Source of the DNA: Pontibacillus yanchengensis Y32 | GTDB lineage: Bacteria; Bacillota; Bacilli; Bacillales; BH030062 | Direction: 5' to 3' | Assembly: GCF_000770635.1 (NCBI RefSeq) | Contig: NZ_AVBF01000008.1 | Coordinates: 1-64,000, forward strand | Length of the DNA stretch: 64,000 bases | In this document: positions 35,509-45,631 of the stretch, one piece after another | How positions within the stretch are numbered: the first letter of the stretch is position 1 | Layout: each line of letters opens with the position of its first letter | The notes under the pieces: model-generated | What the model was told of the DNA's origin: nothing | Seen by the model: only the letters and a program-made list of their open reading frames with translations | Databases searched by the model: none | Made by a program: the position numbers and the translations under genes

Positions 35509-36321
35509 TGTAGAAATTAAATCTCTCACCCACCTGATCCCTTCCTGCACTGTTTGTTCACTCGGCTGTGTATGAGGGGTATGCTCAAATACAAAAATCT
35601 TTTCCTCGCCTGTTGCCAGCTGCTGTATAACCTTCTCCACCTGGTAATAGGACGGATCGTGTTCCTGACTAGGATGGATCATGTTCCAAATATAGTGCCC
35701 ACTTTCCTTTACCACGTTATGTAAATGAACTACTTTAATGACTTCATTCCATTTCTCTATATGTTCATAGATGTCATACCCAACGGCCATCAAATAATCA
35801 CCAATGTCCATGCACATTTGTAGGTCGTATTTTTTCCATACATCTAACGGAAAGGTATATAAATGGGATATACCTGCTGGATTTGCTCCTTTCCCTAGCT
35901 TCGGTTCACACACAATAGGAAGACCCGTTTCCCTTTGTAGTTCACTCAACTTCTGTAACCCTGCTTCAATTTGTTCGTTACCACTTTCCCCAACTTCTCC
36001 TGTAAAGTATGGAAAGTGAACGAGCATATATGCTGCACCTAGCTTTGATAACCTCTCAGCCTCTTGTTCAATTTGCTCCCAAGCTTGCTCTGGCTCCATT
36101 TGAACATATTCTAGCAAATCGTATTTACTATTCGAGCGATACAGCGGCGAATGAACACCATAACTTTTTTGGCTTTGATTCTTTTCTAAAAACCTCTGGA
36201 ATGCCTGTTCATTTGCAAACTCCCCAATTTCAATATGATCGGTTTCTGTTCGAAATAAGTCATCAAATTGTTCTTCGTTCGATAAAATAGTACTCCCAGA
36301 TATGCCAAGCTTATGTGCCAT
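35506..36321 (-). CDS. sugar phosphate isomerase/epimerase family TIM-barrel protein
   Basis: A 271-residue TIM-barrel protein of the AP-endonuclease-2/xylose-isomerase-like superfamily. Recognisable strand ends carry likely metal ligands: GVHSPLY, MLVHFPY, PIVCEPKLG, MCMDIGDYL, VVHLHNVVK and FVFEHTP. Many members act on sugar phosphates or inositols, but no specific reaction can be read. It sits beside the MFS exporter and SgrR-like regulator, which hints at sugar metabolism; this is inference. Confidence 0.7.
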   Translation of the reverse strand: MAHKLGISGSTILSNEEQFDDLFRTETDHIEIGEFANEQAFQRFLEKNQSQKSYGVHSPLYRSNSKYDLLEYVQMEPEQAWEQIEQEAERLSKLGAAYMLVHFPYFTGEVGESGNEQIEAGLQKLSELQRETGLPIVCEPKLGKGANPAGISHLYTFPLDVWKKYDLQMCMDIGDYLMAVGYDIYEHIEKWNEVIKVVHLHNVVKESGHYIWNMIHPSQEHDPSYYQVEKVIQQLATGEEKIFVFEHTPHTQPSEQTVQEGIRWVRDLIST

Positions 36322-36416
36322 CTAACCATCCCTTTCTCTTACAGTTTCCATAGATAGCACTTCTATTTCCTAATATGAAATCCCTCCACATATTAATGAC
36401 ATAATCAGGCTTACCC

Positions 36417-37682
36417 TCATATCTGTTCATTAGAAGGTGTCAGTTCAAAATGTGGTTCCCTTTTTCGTATGGCGATCCTTGAGAAGAAAATCCCCGCAAT
36501 AATTAGCAACAGATAAAGAAGGCTCATCCCCACACCACCAATGATGTTTCCTACGATTAGACCTAATGCCCCTAGCATTTTGCCAAGCTGAAATACCAAT
36601 CCATTTACCGCCATATATGCTCCCCTACTCGAATCATCCACAATGTCAGCTAAAATAGATTGCCGCGTCGGGACGTACAATAGTTCCCCAACAGACAGTA
36701 CACAAACCGCTAGAAATAGACCAACAATGTTGTTGCTAAATGCCATAAACGCATAGCCTAAGCCAAACAATATAAATCCTGTGTACATGATTGGTTGCTC
36801 TTGCTTTCCTTTGATCCATTTAGAGACAACCGCTGTAAAAATGACAATGATCAATGTATTGGCAACAGTTAGTAAGCTTAACAACTTAATGCCATCTAAC
36901 TGAAAGGAAAACAGGTGAAACACATCAATCATTTGAGATGGGATGTCACGTTCCAGCCTTACTGAAATAAAATTATTCCGTTGAAATTCAATTGCCAATA
37001 TAGCCACACCACCAATGGTAAAGGCTAAAAATGACCAATCTTTCATAACCATTTGATAACTTTTCCATAAGGGTTTTAATCCATAGCCTTGACCAGATTT
37101 TTCTTCTTTCGCAACATACGTATCGATAATACGAACGGCTGTCATCCAAAGGGTTAGCAAGCTAATACCAATCAATACAGCCAGTAATTCAAATAAGTAC
37201 GCTTCAAAAAACCAGCCACCAATAATTAATCCAACCATGATGGACATATTAACAGCCCAATAGTTTATGGCGTACATAAACGCCCTTGTTTCTTTTGTGC
37301 TTACGTCAATTAACATCGCTTCTGCCGCTGGATTCACTAATCCCGCTGAAACTCCAATGAGGAGCATCATAACAAAGGTAATCCAGGCTGAAGTCATCCA
37401 CGGAGAGTTTACAATCAACATTCCAGAGAAGGCCACTACCTTTAACACCTCTCCGGTCACCATCAAACGTTTTCGACCGACTATATCTGCAAGGTGACCA
37501 CCATACAATCCAGTCAAAAATTGAACAGCCACCTGAATGAGAAGTAAGATTCCTGCAACCGTCGCATTGATTTCCCTCGTAAAATAGATGGCCATAAACG
37601 GGAAAACCGCTGACCCCACTATTCTACTAAGGAATGAAGTATAAATTCGGATTCGTATATTGGGATGTAGTGTACGAAACAT
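36417..37682 (-). CDS. major facilitator superfamily (MFS) exporter
   Basis: A 421-residue transporter with 12 membrane helices. The loop 2-3 signature GLYGGHLADIVGRKRLMVTGE matches MFS drug/sugar exporters, with a DVSTKETRAFMYAINYWAVN segment in the middle. The frame is open to 37952, but the ATG at 37682 has AAGGAGG in front and starts the normal N-terminus (MFRTLHPNIRIRIYTSFLSR), so the longer version is rejected. It is divergent from an SgrR-like regulator, the layout of SgrR with the sugar exporter SetA. Confidence 0.85.
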   Translation of the reverse strand: MFRTLHPNIRIRIYTSFLSRIVGSAVFPFMAIYFTREINATVAGILLLIQVAVQFLTGLYGGHLADIVGRKRLMVTGEVLKVVAFSGMLIVNSPWMTSAWITFVMMLLIGVSAGLVNPAAEAMLIDVSTKETRAFMYAINYWAVNMSIMVGLIIGGWFFEAYLFELLAVLIGISLLTLWMTAVRIIDTYVAKEEKSGQGYGLKPLWKSYQMVMKDWSFLAFTIGGVAILAIEFQRNNFISVRLERDIPSQMIDVFHLFSFQLDGIKLLSLLTVANTLIIVIFTAVVSKWIKGKQEQPIMYTGFILFGLGYAFMAFSNNIVGLFLAVCVLSVGELLYVPTRQSILADIVDDSSRGAYMAVNGLVFQLGKMLGALGLIVGNIIGGVGMSLLYLLLIIAGIFFSRIAIRKREPHFELTPSNEQI

Positions 37683-37789
37683 TCGACCGCCTCCTTGACC
37701 TTCATTATCCACTTTCCAAAAAGCGGTAAAAAGGGTACAATCGAAGAAATAATGTCCCCTTTTTATACGTAAAGGAAGTATGAATTTCT

Positions 37790-37843
37790 GGCGCCTACCC
37801 CCGACAGGCTTGAGACAAGCCTGTCGGGGGTGACCAAGGCGCC
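37790..37843. repeat. strong palindrome between the MFS and SgrR-like genes
   Basis: A perfect inverted repeat, ACCCCCGACAGGCTTG (37797-37812) and CAAGCCTGTCGGGGGT (37816-37831), with a 3-base loop AGA. An outer pair GGCGCC lies at 37790 and 37838. It would form a very stable hairpin in either transcript. It ends about 15 bases before the SgrR-like ribosome binding region and could be an operator, attenuator or mobile palindrome. Confidence 0.9.
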
Positions 37844-37871
37844 CTGAGCTTTTCTTATGGAGGTTTCTCAA

Positions 37872-39599
37872 ATGCTTGATCAACGCTACTTCACCATGCG
37901 CGCGCATCTTTATGAACGAGAACATAATCAAATATGTACGTTTAAACTTCAAGAACTTGAAGACATTTGGTATTGCTCGACAAAAAATGTAAAACGAATC
38001 CTACATGAGTTAGAAGCACAAGAAAGGTTGGTCTATCAACCCGGGAGAGGGAGAGGCAATCCTTCCACACTACAGTTTCTATCACCTTTTCAAAGTGAAG
38101 TAGACCACTACGTAAAAAACTGTCTACACTATGATCAGCTCGACAAAGCTGCACAATTATTAAGGCTCCCAATCCCCAAATCATGGATTGCCAAGTCTTC
38201 TTCTGATATACGGAAAATGTTTGGCTACCAATCAGATACAGCTTCCAAAGATATATTGCATGCTTTTATTACAAGAGATGTGATGACGCTAGATCCGTTA
38301 CGTGTAGCTATATCGTTTGAGGCGCATCTGCTTGAGCAATTAGGTGATGCCCTTTTGACATATGATGCCCAGCATGATGTTATACGTCCGCATATTGCCC
38401 ATCGCTATGAAGTAGACGAAACGTATCAGGTGTGGACTTTTCACTTGCGAAAAAGCGTACAGTTTCACCATCGTGAAGAATTGACGAGTCGCGATGTGGA
38501 AGCCACGCTGATTCGGGTGCAGCAAGGACCTATTTCTACTTCCTGGATGACGCAAGAAATTGTGAACATAGAATGCCAAGGACCATATAAAATCGTCATT
38601 ACGTTATCGAAGCCCAACCCCTTTTTTGCGAGATACATGGCATCTTCCAATCTATGTATTTTACCTGCAGACACTCCTTTTGATGAGTACGAATGGATTG
38701 GCACTGGACCATTCTTTATGAAAGAGCGTACGGAGCACAAACTTGTCCTCGAAGCTTTCGATAGTTACTTCAAAGAGCGTCCCCTTTTAGATGAGGTCCA
38801 TTTTTATAAAGTTTCTCCGGAAGTAGCTGATGTAGTTAATTTTACGATAGACAGTCCTGACCTAAGTGAACCGCAGAGCAAGCATGAAATCGAAACAGGA
38901 TTTCGGTTTCTCACTTTTAATTTTCAGCAGGATAACATCGTTCAGCAACCGGATTTTCGGGAGGCTATTTTTCATTTATTAGACATGAACAAGATGGCGA
39001 AGGCCTTACAATGGGAGAATTGGGTGGAAGCTAGTAGTTTCATGGCTCACAGATCCGAACACTTACCTAAAGATTCTCAGCGCATCCCACATCTCCTAAA
39101 AAAAGCAGGGTATAAAGGGGAAACACTTCGTCTCTATCATCTCAACTTTGAACGTGCGAAGAGAGAAGTAGACTGGTTTGCGGATGAAGCGCGAAAATAC
39201 GGAATTTCCTTTGAACTGCATCCCTTTACATTCAAGGATTTTTATGAAAAAAACATGGATCCAATGATTGATCTTATTTTTATGGGAGAAGTCTCCTCTC
39301 TCGATCCACACTTATCGTTCTTAGGTGCCTTTTACAATGACACACTTCTATTCCGACGCATGTTCCCGGAAAACGCGTTAACATGGATTGATGCTGAACT
39401 AGAAGAACTTAAAAAACAGATGGATGCAAGCGCACGGGAAGCTATCATGGCTAGAGTAGAAGCTTATATTAGGAATCATAACCTACTAATCTTTCAGCAC
39501 CATCCTGTTAAAACACGTACATTTCATCCCCTTATTCAAAACGTAGAGTTTCAATCCTTTGGTCATTTTGACTTAACAAAACTATGGATTCCCAATTAA
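37872..39599 (+). CDS. SgrR-like transcriptional regulator with solute-binding domain
   Basis: A 575-residue protein. The N-terminal 100 residues are an SgrR_N winged helix (YFTMRAHLYEREHNQICTFKLQELEDIWYCSTKNVKRILHELEAQERLVYQPGRGRGNPS). The remainder is a family-5 extracellular solute-binding-protein fold (ALLTYDAQHDVIRPHIAHRYEVDETYQVWTFHLRKSVQFHHREELTSRDV...). No signal peptide is present, so it is cytoplasmic. Relatives such as E. coli SgrR sense sugar-phosphate stress. The ATG at 37872 with GGAGG upstream is preferred over 37857. It probably controls the divergent MFS gene. Confidence 0.82.
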   Translation: MLDQRYFTMRAHLYEREHNQICTFKLQELEDIWYCSTKNVKRILHELEAQERLVYQPGRGRGNPSTLQFLSPFQSEVDHYVKNCLHYDQLDKAAQLLRLPIPKSWIAKSSSDIRKMFGYQSDTASKDILHAFITRDVMTLDPLRVAISFEAHLLEQLGDALLTYDAQHDVIRPHIAHRYEVDETYQVWTFHLRKSVQFHHREELTSRDVEATLIRVQQGPISTSWMTQEIVNIECQGPYKIVITLSKPNPFFARYMASSNLCILPADTPFDEYEWIGTGPFFMKERTEHKLVLEAFDSYFKERPLLDEVHFYKVSPEVADVVNFTIDSPDLSEPQSKHEIETGFRFLTFNFQQDNIVQQPDFREAIFHLLDMNKMAKALQWENWVEASSFMAHRSEHLPKDSQRIPHLLKKAGYKGETLRLYHLNFERAKREVDWFADEARKYGISFELHPFTFKDFYEKNMDPMIDLIFMGEVSSLDPHLSFLGAFYNDTLLFRRMFPENALTWIDAELEELKKQMDASAREAIMARVEAYIRNHNLLIFQHHPVKTRTFHPLIQNVEFQSFGHFDLTKLWIPN

Positions 39600-39637
39600 C
39601 GAGAGAGACAAATCAATTGTTGCCTCACGTGTTTATA

Positions 39638-39678
39638 TAAAAAGCCTGATATCTACAAGGAGATATCAGGCTCTATCA
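39638..39678. terminator. bidirectional terminator
   Basis: Arms AGCCTGATATCT and AGATATCAGGCT flanked by A4 and a T-rich tail; shared by the converging SgrR-like and S-layer-homology genes. Confidence 0.8.
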
Positions 39679-39687
39679 TTCTAACTA

Positions 39688-41451
39688 TTATTGTTTAAGT
39701 TTCCACATTAGATAGATTACTTTAGATGCTTGTGCACGGTTAGCGTCCGCTTTCGGATTGAAGTCTCCGCCACCGTTACCAACCATTAGCTCTAAGTCAG
39801 CAGCGTGGTCTACATAATGATCAAACTGTGGGCTGATCATGTCTTCGTCATTGTACATCATGTCTGCAACATTGTCATTATGCTCTCCGCCTGTTGCATT
39901 GTAAGCACGGATTAGCATTGCTGCCATTTGTTCACGAGTAATTGTTTCGTTTGGTGCAAACATGGTTTCTGTCATACCTTCTGTAATACCAGCATCATAA
40001 GCTGCAGCTACTTCTGCTGCAAACGTATCAGAAACGTCTGTGAACGGAAGCTCAGCGTCTGTTTCAAGACCAAGGGCACGTACAAGTAGTGCTGTGAACT
40101 GGCCACGTGTAACAGATTCCTCAGGCATGTACATGTTATCTGGCATACCAACAACAATACCTTTGTCAGCTAGGCCGTAGATATAGTCAGAAGCCCAATG
40201 ATCCATTGGTACGTCTTCAAACATGTCTTCTTCTTTCATATCTTCTTCAGAGAATTTCTCTGGGAATTGAGAAGCGATTGCTCCACTAAATAGCTTCGCT
40301 GGCGTGAACATATGCTCATAACCAGAACGGGCAATATCCCAAGCTTGCTCATAGTCACCCTCTACATATTCATCAAATGTACCTGTAAGTTGTCCAACGT
40401 GAGTTTCTAGACCTTTTGCAAGTCCACTAGAAGGTACTTTGCCTTCTGTTGCATTGCTCATGAATTTAGAGAAGTCTTCACGATATTGATCAAGGTTATT
40501 AAGCGCTTCTTCTTTCGCTTCCATGTCTTCGTTCCCTGTCGCTTTCACGTAGTCCACGAAGAAACCAATGTGGCTGCTCCATAGCTCCTTGAATTGCTTC
40601 TCAGCTTCATCGCCATAAACAGAACCAATTGTAGCAGAAAGTTCCTCTGTGTTCTCGTTTAACTGTTCTACGCTTGCATCATATTCTGGTGCGCCCTGAA
40701 TGCCATTTTGCATTGCTTGTTGCGCAAGTGCAAAGTGCTCAGAGAATAGGAAGTTTAAGTCAGAACGCAGATTTGCTGCTTTTGTAACAGCTTTCGTGTT
40801 ATCGAATTTCTCTGGGAATTGATTTACGATGGCACTGGATAACCCTTTACTCGGATTATACATATGCTCCATTGCATTACTTTGAGCATCGTATGCTTTA
40901 TCGTAGTTTTCATTTACGAAGGCATCAAATCCAGTAATTAGCTGGTTGATGTGCATCTGAAGACCTTCTGCTAGATTGTCAGATTTTAATTGATTGTTTG
41001 TTGCTTCAGAAAGGAAAGAAGAGAATTCTTCTTTATAGTTTGCTAGGTTATCTAACGCTTCTTGTTTCGCTTCTTCATCATTTTCAGCTGTTGCATTTAC
41101 ATAGTCTACGAAGAAACCGATATGGTTACTCCAGAATTCATGAAACTGATCTCCAGCTTTCTCGCCATAAACGCTTTCAATAGCTGCCGTAAGATCGTCC
41201 GTGTTCGCTTTCAGTGCTGCTACTGCCTGGTTGAAATCAGGTTCTTGAGCTGCACCTTTTCTCATTGCTGTCATAGCCAAGTAAACGTGTTCAGAGAAAA
41301 GCTGATCTAAATTCGCTCGTAGTTCTACCGCAGGCGTGTCCACCTTCGGCTTCATATTCATGTGATCGTCCGCTGATACGATACCAGCTGTTGATGGTAC
41401 CAATAGTGCGACACTCATTGGAATCGCTACAAATGCCTTTTTTACATTCAT
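39688..41451 (-). CDS. S-layer homology protein with duplicated histidine-conserved helical domain
   Basis: A 587-residue exported protein. A signal peptide (MNVKKAFVAIPMSVALLVPS, cleavage likely after VSA) is followed by two related helical domains of about 165 residues (about 42-210 and 220-395) and then SLH repeats (415-587: VPMDHWASDYIYGLADKGIV and PFTDVSDTFAAEVAAAYDAGIT). SLH domains attach to secondary cell-wall polymers. Each helical copy conserves LFSEH, WS-H-IGFFVDYV, GL-H-QL and EHM, so four histidines are kept in both. A metal-binding role is possible but unproven. It has its own promoter region upstream. Confidence 0.8.
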   Translation of the reverse strand: MNVKKAFVAIPMSVALLVPSTAGIVSADDHMNMKPKVDTPAVELRANLDQLFSEHVYLAMTAMRKGAAQEPDFNQAVAALKANTDDLTAAIESVYGEKAGDQFHEFWSNHIGFFVDYVNATAENDEEAKQEALDNLANYKEEFSSFLSEATNNQLKSDNLAEGLQMHINQLITGFDAFVNENYDKAYDAQSNAMEHMYNPSKGLSSAIVNQFPEKFDNTKAVTKAANLRSDLNFLFSEHFALAQQAMQNGIQGAPEYDASVEQLNENTEELSATIGSVYGDEAEKQFKELWSSHIGFFVDYVKATGNEDMEAKEEALNNLDQYREDFSKFMSNATEGKVPSSGLAKGLETHVGQLTGTFDEYVEGDYEQAWDIARSGYEHMFTPAKLFSGAIASQFPEKFSEEDMKEEDMFEDVPMDHWASDYIYGLADKGIVVGMPDNMYMPEESVTRGQFTALLVRALGLETDAELPFTDVSDTFAAEVAAAYDAGITEGMTETMFAPNETITREQMAAMLIRAYNATGGEHNDNVADMMYNDEDMISPQFDHYVDHAADLELMVGNGGGDFNPKADANRAQASKVIYLMWKLKQ

Positions 41452-41652
41452 TCAAAAAAACCTCCTTTTAGTTTTTGTACCTATGTCTGCTAAACAGCAC
41501 ATGTCCATAACGGCCTAGTAAGTATAGTTTTATTTACCCATTGCTTCTTTTTCATGCCCGTAAATAAATTACTAAACCATTATGATGTTTTCTATTAAGC
41601 TATCGAATGGAAATAGACTTTGGATCACATTTTTTGAGAATTTTTTTATGTT

Positions 41653-41712
41653 GGTGCCAGACCCCCACCCCTCTACCACGGTACAGCACTATCATAGCGG
41701 GGGTCTGGCACC
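41653..41712. repeat. 60-bp palindromic element, copy 2
   Basis: GGTGCCAGACCCCC at the left end pairs with GGGTCTGGCACC at the right, exactly 60 bases. It lies in the 302-base gap between the S-layer-homology gene start and the argH stop. The only other structure I see in that gap is the argH terminator. Confidence 0.92.
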
Positions 41713-41723
41713 AATAAAAAACA

Positions 41724-41762
41724 ATAAAAAAAACGTAAGCGAAATGATTCCGCTTACGTTTG
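41724..41762 (-). terminator. terminator of the arginine cluster
   Basis: AAACGTAAGCG and CGCTTACGTTT pair around AAATGATTC. The A-rich left flank is the T run for the minus-strand transcript. The stem overlaps the argH stop. Confidence 0.8.
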
Positions 41763-43130
41763 TATAAATGTTTTACCATATTCGATTTGGTTCCGCACCT
41801 GTTGTTCCGATGTACCGCCATAACTATTCCTTGCGTTCATAACTGATTGCGGCTTTAAGAGTTCGTATATATCCTCTTCAAATAGTGGGCTAAATTGCTT
41901 GTATTCCTCCATCGTTAAATCGAGTAAATATTTCTGATTCTCGATGCCGTACAGCACAATCTTCCCAATCACTTCATGGGCTTCTCTGAAGGTTGAACCT
42001 TGATTCACCAAGTAGTCCGCAATATCTGTGGCGTTGGAGTAATCATGCTGAACGGACTTTTTCATGTTCTCTTTCTTTACGACCATCGTTTCGATCATTG
42101 GAGCCAACAACTTCAATGTACCATCCAATGTCTTCACTGTGTCGAGCATGCCCTCTTTATCCTCTTGCATATCTTTGTTATACGCAAGCGGCAGGCTCTT
42201 CAATACGGTAAGAAGTCCAAACAGATTCCCATTTACCCGTCCTGTCTTAGCGCGAAGCAACTCAGGTACGTCTGGATTTTTCTTTTGCGGCATGATACTC
42301 GAACCAGTGCAGAAGGAGTCATCCAGTTCAATGTATTGAAATTCCTGGCTACTCCAGATGACAAGCTCTTCGGATAACCGAGACACATGCATCATAAATG
42401 TAGATGCAATCGATAGAAATTCTAAAATGAAATCCCGATCACTTACGGCATCAAGACTATTAGGATATACATCCATAAACCCTAGTATTTCTGCTGTACG
42501 ACTTCGGTCGATGGAAAAAGTCGTTCCAGCCAGAGCCCCCGCACCAAGTGGGGAGATGCTGATGCGTTTTAAGCTGTCTTCGAACCGGCTTTTATCCCGC
42601 TCCAGCATCCAAAAGTAAGCCATTAAATGATGAGCGAATGAGATGGGTTGAGCCCTTTGCAGATGCGTGTACCCTGGTAAAATTGTATCGACATTATCTG
42701 CCGCTTGCTCCAATATAGATTGCTGCACCTGTTCTATCAAGGAGATGAAATGCTTTGTCTTCCGCTCGAGATAGAGATGCATATCTGTAGCAATTTGGTC
42801 ATTTCGGCTTCTGCCTGTATGCAGCTTTCCACCAACAGGACCAATTTCCTCTATTAATGCACGTTCAATATTCATGTGAATATCTTCATCAGCAACAGAG
42901 TACTCAAATGTGTCATTCTTGATTTTATTGAGTACCGTTATAAGGCCTGACTGGATTTGGGTAACCTCTTCTTCTGTCAGGACACCACATTCCCCGAGCA
43001 TGATAACGTGGGCAAGGCTCCCCTCCACATCTTCTTCCGCAAACTCCTTATCGAACGAAATCGAAGCCGTAAACTCTTCCACCAGTTCATTCGTTTGTTT
43101 CGTAAAACGTCCGCCCCATAATTTCGACAT
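41754..43130 (-). CDS. argH: argininosuccinate lyase
   Basis: A 458-residue fumarase/aspartase-superfamily enzyme making arginine and fumarate from argininosuccinate. The family signature [16 protein letters not shown] with its catalytic serine is present, and the N-terminus [12 protein letters not shown] is typical. I prefer the ATG at 43130, 9 bases after AAGGAGG, to the ATG at 43136, which is only 3 bases from it. It follows argG by 14 bases. Confidence 0.97.
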   Translation of the reverse strand: MSKLWGGRFTKQTNELVEEFTASISFDKEFAEEDVEGSLAHVIMLGECGVLTEEEVTQIQSGLITVLNKIKNDTFEYSVADEDIHMNIERALIEEIGPVGGKLHTGRSRNDQIATDMHLYLERKTKHFISLIEQVQQSILEQAADNVDTILPGYTHLQRAQPISFAHHLMAYFWMLERDKSRFEDSLKRISISPLGAGALAGTTFSIDRSRTAEILGFMDVYPNSLDAVSDRDFILEFLSIASTFMMHVSRLSEELVIWSSQEFQYIELDDSFCTGSSIMPQKKNPDVPELLRAKTGRVNGNLFGLLTVLKSLPLAYNKDMQEDKEGMLDTVKTLDGTLKLLAPMIETMVVKKENMKKSVQHDYSNATDIADYLVNQGSTFREAHEVIGKIVLYGIENQKYLLDLTMEEYKQFSPLFEEDIYELLKPQSVMNARNSYGGTSEQQVRNQIEYGKTFIQT

Positions 43131-43144
43131 CAGCATCCACCTCC

Positions 43145-44359
43145 TTATGGCTGGGTGACTTTTGGTTTATTGTGGACTTCTGCGTGTACTTTTGTTGGTA
43201 GTCCCCAAAGTTTAATAAATCCTTCCGCTGCTTCATGGTCAAACATGTCCCCCTTCATATACGTAGCAAGTTCTTCGTTATATAGGGAGTATTCAGATTG
43301 ACGTCCAACAACACTATAATGACCTTTATGCAGCTTGACGCGGATTTTCCCGGAAACCATTTTTTGCGTATCATCGATAAACGCCTCTAGTGCTGATTTC
43401 AATGGCGAGAACCACAACCCGTCATAGATCAGCTTTGCCAATTGTTGATCGACCGACGTTTTGAACTGTGAAACTTCACGCGTATGAGTAAGAAATTCCA
43501 GCTCTTTGTGTGCTTGAATCAAAATTAGGGCAGCTGGATTCTCGTATACTTCTCTTGATTTAATCCCGACTAAACGATTTTCAACGTGATCAATACGACC
43601 AACACCATGTAGCCCACCAATTTGATTCAATTGTTCAATTAACGAAACAAGGTCCTTCTGTTCTCCGTTCAAAGCAACGGGACGTCCTTGTTCAAAATCA
43701 ATCTCCAGATACTGGGGTTCATCTGGTGTTTCGGAAATGGGATTCGTCCAATCAAATGCTGCTTCTGGTGCTTCGGCCCAAGTATCTTCAAGGACGCCTG
43801 CTTCACAAGCACGCCCCCAGATATTTGCATCAATGGAGAAAGGATTCTCTTCATTTACGGGTACCGGAATGCCTTTTTCTTGGGCATATTTCAATTGCTC
43901 GTCTCTCGTCATTCCCCATTCACGAACTGGAGCCACTACTTTCAGGTCAGGATTCAGTGCTTGAATGGACAATTCGAAGCGTACCTGGTCGTTTCCTTTT
44001 CCAGTACAACCATGAGCAACGGCTACAGCGCCTTCTTTTTCAGCTATATCGACCAACAATTTCGAGATAAGCGGACGAGACAACGCAGAGGAAAGTGGAT
44101 ATTTTCCTTCATATAATGTATTTGCTTTTAAAGCTGGTAACAGATACTCTTCCGCCAGCTCTTCTTTTCCATTAATGACGTATGCCTTGGAAGCACCTAC
44201 CTCTAAAGCCTTGTCTTTAATCGTTTGAAGGTCTTTTCCTTCTCCCACATCCAAGCCTACAGCAATGACCTCGTAGCCGTACTTCTCTTGAATCCATTTT
44301 ACGGAGATAGATGTATCTAAGCCCCCAGAATACGCTAAAACAATTTTGCCGTTACTCAT
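43145..44359 (-). CDS. argG: argininosuccinate synthase
   Basis: A 404-residue synthase that joins citrulline and aspartate using ATP. The PP-loop [14 protein letters not shown] is at residues 9-22, and the citrulline-binding [12 protein letters not shown] segment is present. It lies between argF and argH in the carA-carB-argF-argG-argH series. Confidence 0.97.
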   Translation of the reverse strand: MSNGKIVLAYSGGLDTSISVKWIQEKYGYEVIAVGLDVGEGKDLQTIKDKALEVGASKAYVINGKEELAEEYLLPALKANTLYEGKYPLSSALSRPLISKLLVDIAEKEGAVAVAHGCTGKGNDQVRFELSIQALNPDLKVVAPVREWGMTRDEQLKYAQEKGIPVPVNEENPFSIDANIWGRACEAGVLEDTWAEAPEAAFDWTNPISETPDEPQYLEIDFEQGRPVALNGEQKDLVSLIEQLNQIGGLHGVGRIDHVENRLVGIKSREVYENPAALILIQAHKELEFLTHTREVSQFKTSVDQQLAKLIYDGLWFSPLKSALEAFIDDTQKMVSGKIRVKLHKGHYSVVGRQSEYSLYNEELATYMKGDMFDHEAAEGFIKLWGLPTKVHAEVHNKPKVTQP

Positions 44360-44423
44360 ATCGATCGCTCCTTTTCCGAATTTTTATTTAAAATAAAGTA
44401 TTTTTATACATTCTCAACAAAAC

Positions 44424-45395
44424 TCACTGCCCTAGTAGGAGATAATTCAAGATGGCTTTTTGTGCGTGAAGGCGATTCTGCGCCTCGTCAAACACAACAG
44501 AATGCGCTCCATCAATAATATCTGCCGTTACTTCCTCGCCACGGTGAGCTGGTAAACAGTGCATAAACATATAATCTTCTTTCGCATTGGCACATAATTC
44601 TTCATTCACTTGAAAGCTTGAGAAAACATCCAAGCGTTCTTGTTGCTCTTCCTCCTGCCCCATGCTAGCCCAAACATCTGTCGTAATGACATCCGCACCA
44701 TTCGCTGCCTCTTTTGCATCATTTGTGATGGTAATCGATCCGCCTGTTTGTTCTGCTAGAGCTTTGCCCTCTTTTACAATGGATTCATCCGGCTCATAAC
44801 CAGAAGGAGCAGCTATGGATAAATGCATCCCCATTTTAGCGGCTGCTTCAATAAAAGAATGAGCCATGTTGTTGCCGTCTCCTACATACGCTACCTTCAC
44901 ACCAGCTAGCGCACCTTTTTTCTCTTTAATCGTCAGTAAATCAGCCATGACCTGGGTTGGGTGATGGAGGTCTGTCAATCCATTAATGACAGGTATATCA
45001 GCCGCTTCCGCAAATGTTTCAATCGTCTCATGCGCAAATGTACGAATCATGAGTACGTCTACATATTGGGATAATACCTTGGCAGTATCTTCTACCGTCT
45101 CGCCGCGTCCCAGTTGCAGGTCATCTGATTTTAAGTTAATGGCATCTCCACCTAACTGCAGCATCCCAGCCTCGAAAGATACACGAGTACGTGTGGAAGA
45201 CTTTTCAAAAATCATACCGAGAATTTTTCCTTGTAAATCTGTTTGGAGGATTCCGTTTTGCTGTTTATCTTTTAAAACTTGAGCTTGCTCTAATACGTGT
45301 TCAATTGTTTGAATAGACCATTCGCCAATGGTTAAAAAGTGGTTCTCGTTTATGCCTTTTTCAGAAAGCGATGGAGAGGTTTGGGTTGAGCTCAT
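44424..45395 (-). CDS. argF: ornithine carbamoyltransferase
   Basis: A 323-residue transferase that forms citrulline from ornithine and carbamoyl phosphate. It shows the carbamoyl-phosphate motif SSTRTR (FEKSSTRTRVSFE), the ornithine-binding HCLPAHRG and DVWASMG. The frame is open to 45497, but the ATG at 45395, preceded by GAAGGGAAG, gives the normal start. The carB-argF gap of about 230 bases is filled by a 200-bp repeat element. Confidence 0.97.
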   Translation of the reverse strand: MSSTQTSPSLSEKGINENHFLTIGEWSIQTIEHVLEQAQVLKDKQQNGILQTDLQGKILGMIFEKSSTRTRVSFEAGMLQLGGDAINLKSDDLQLGRGETVEDTAKVLSQYVDVLMIRTFAHETIETFAEAADIPVINGLTDLHHPTQVMADLLTIKEKKGALAGVKVAYVGDGNNMAHSFIEAAAKMGMHLSIAAPSGYEPDESIVKEGKALAEQTGGSITITNDAKEAANGADVITTDVWASMGQEEEQQERLDVFSSFQVNEELCANAKEDYMFMHCLPAHRGEEVTADIIDGAHSVVFDEAQNRLHAQKAILNYLLLGQ

Positions 45396-45429
45396 GATAA
45401 TCTTCCCTTCTTTACATAGTAATGGATTG

Positions 45430-45631
45430 AACAAAAGCGCAAGCGCCCGGGTAGCGACGTACAAACTGGACGGCTCCGTATGAGATAAAGGAAACACGAA
45501 GAGCGTTAGCGATTCGATGTTGACTTATCGTAAGGAGGTGCAGGAAGTTTGCTAGTCGCTGGGCGCTGGAGCTGGACGTGGCTACTTCACTTTTTCAGTT
45601 ATTCACAAGCATTGAATTTAATAATTTCCTA
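45430..45631. repeat. 200-bp interspersed element, copy B, inside the arg cluster
   Basis: This is nearly identical to the element at 13078-13278 from ACAAAAGCGCAAGCGCCC to ATAATTTCCTAG. It fills the gap between the carB stop and the argF start and so would be part of the carAB-argF transcript. Complementary ends (GCGCCC / GGGCGC) permit folding. No gene is visible. Confidence 0.9.

Noticed and set aside
37683-37952. N-terminal extension of the MFS gene by about 90 residues
   Set aside because: It crosses the strong palindrome and overlaps the divergent SgrR-like gene. The ATG at 37682 has an AAGGAGG site.
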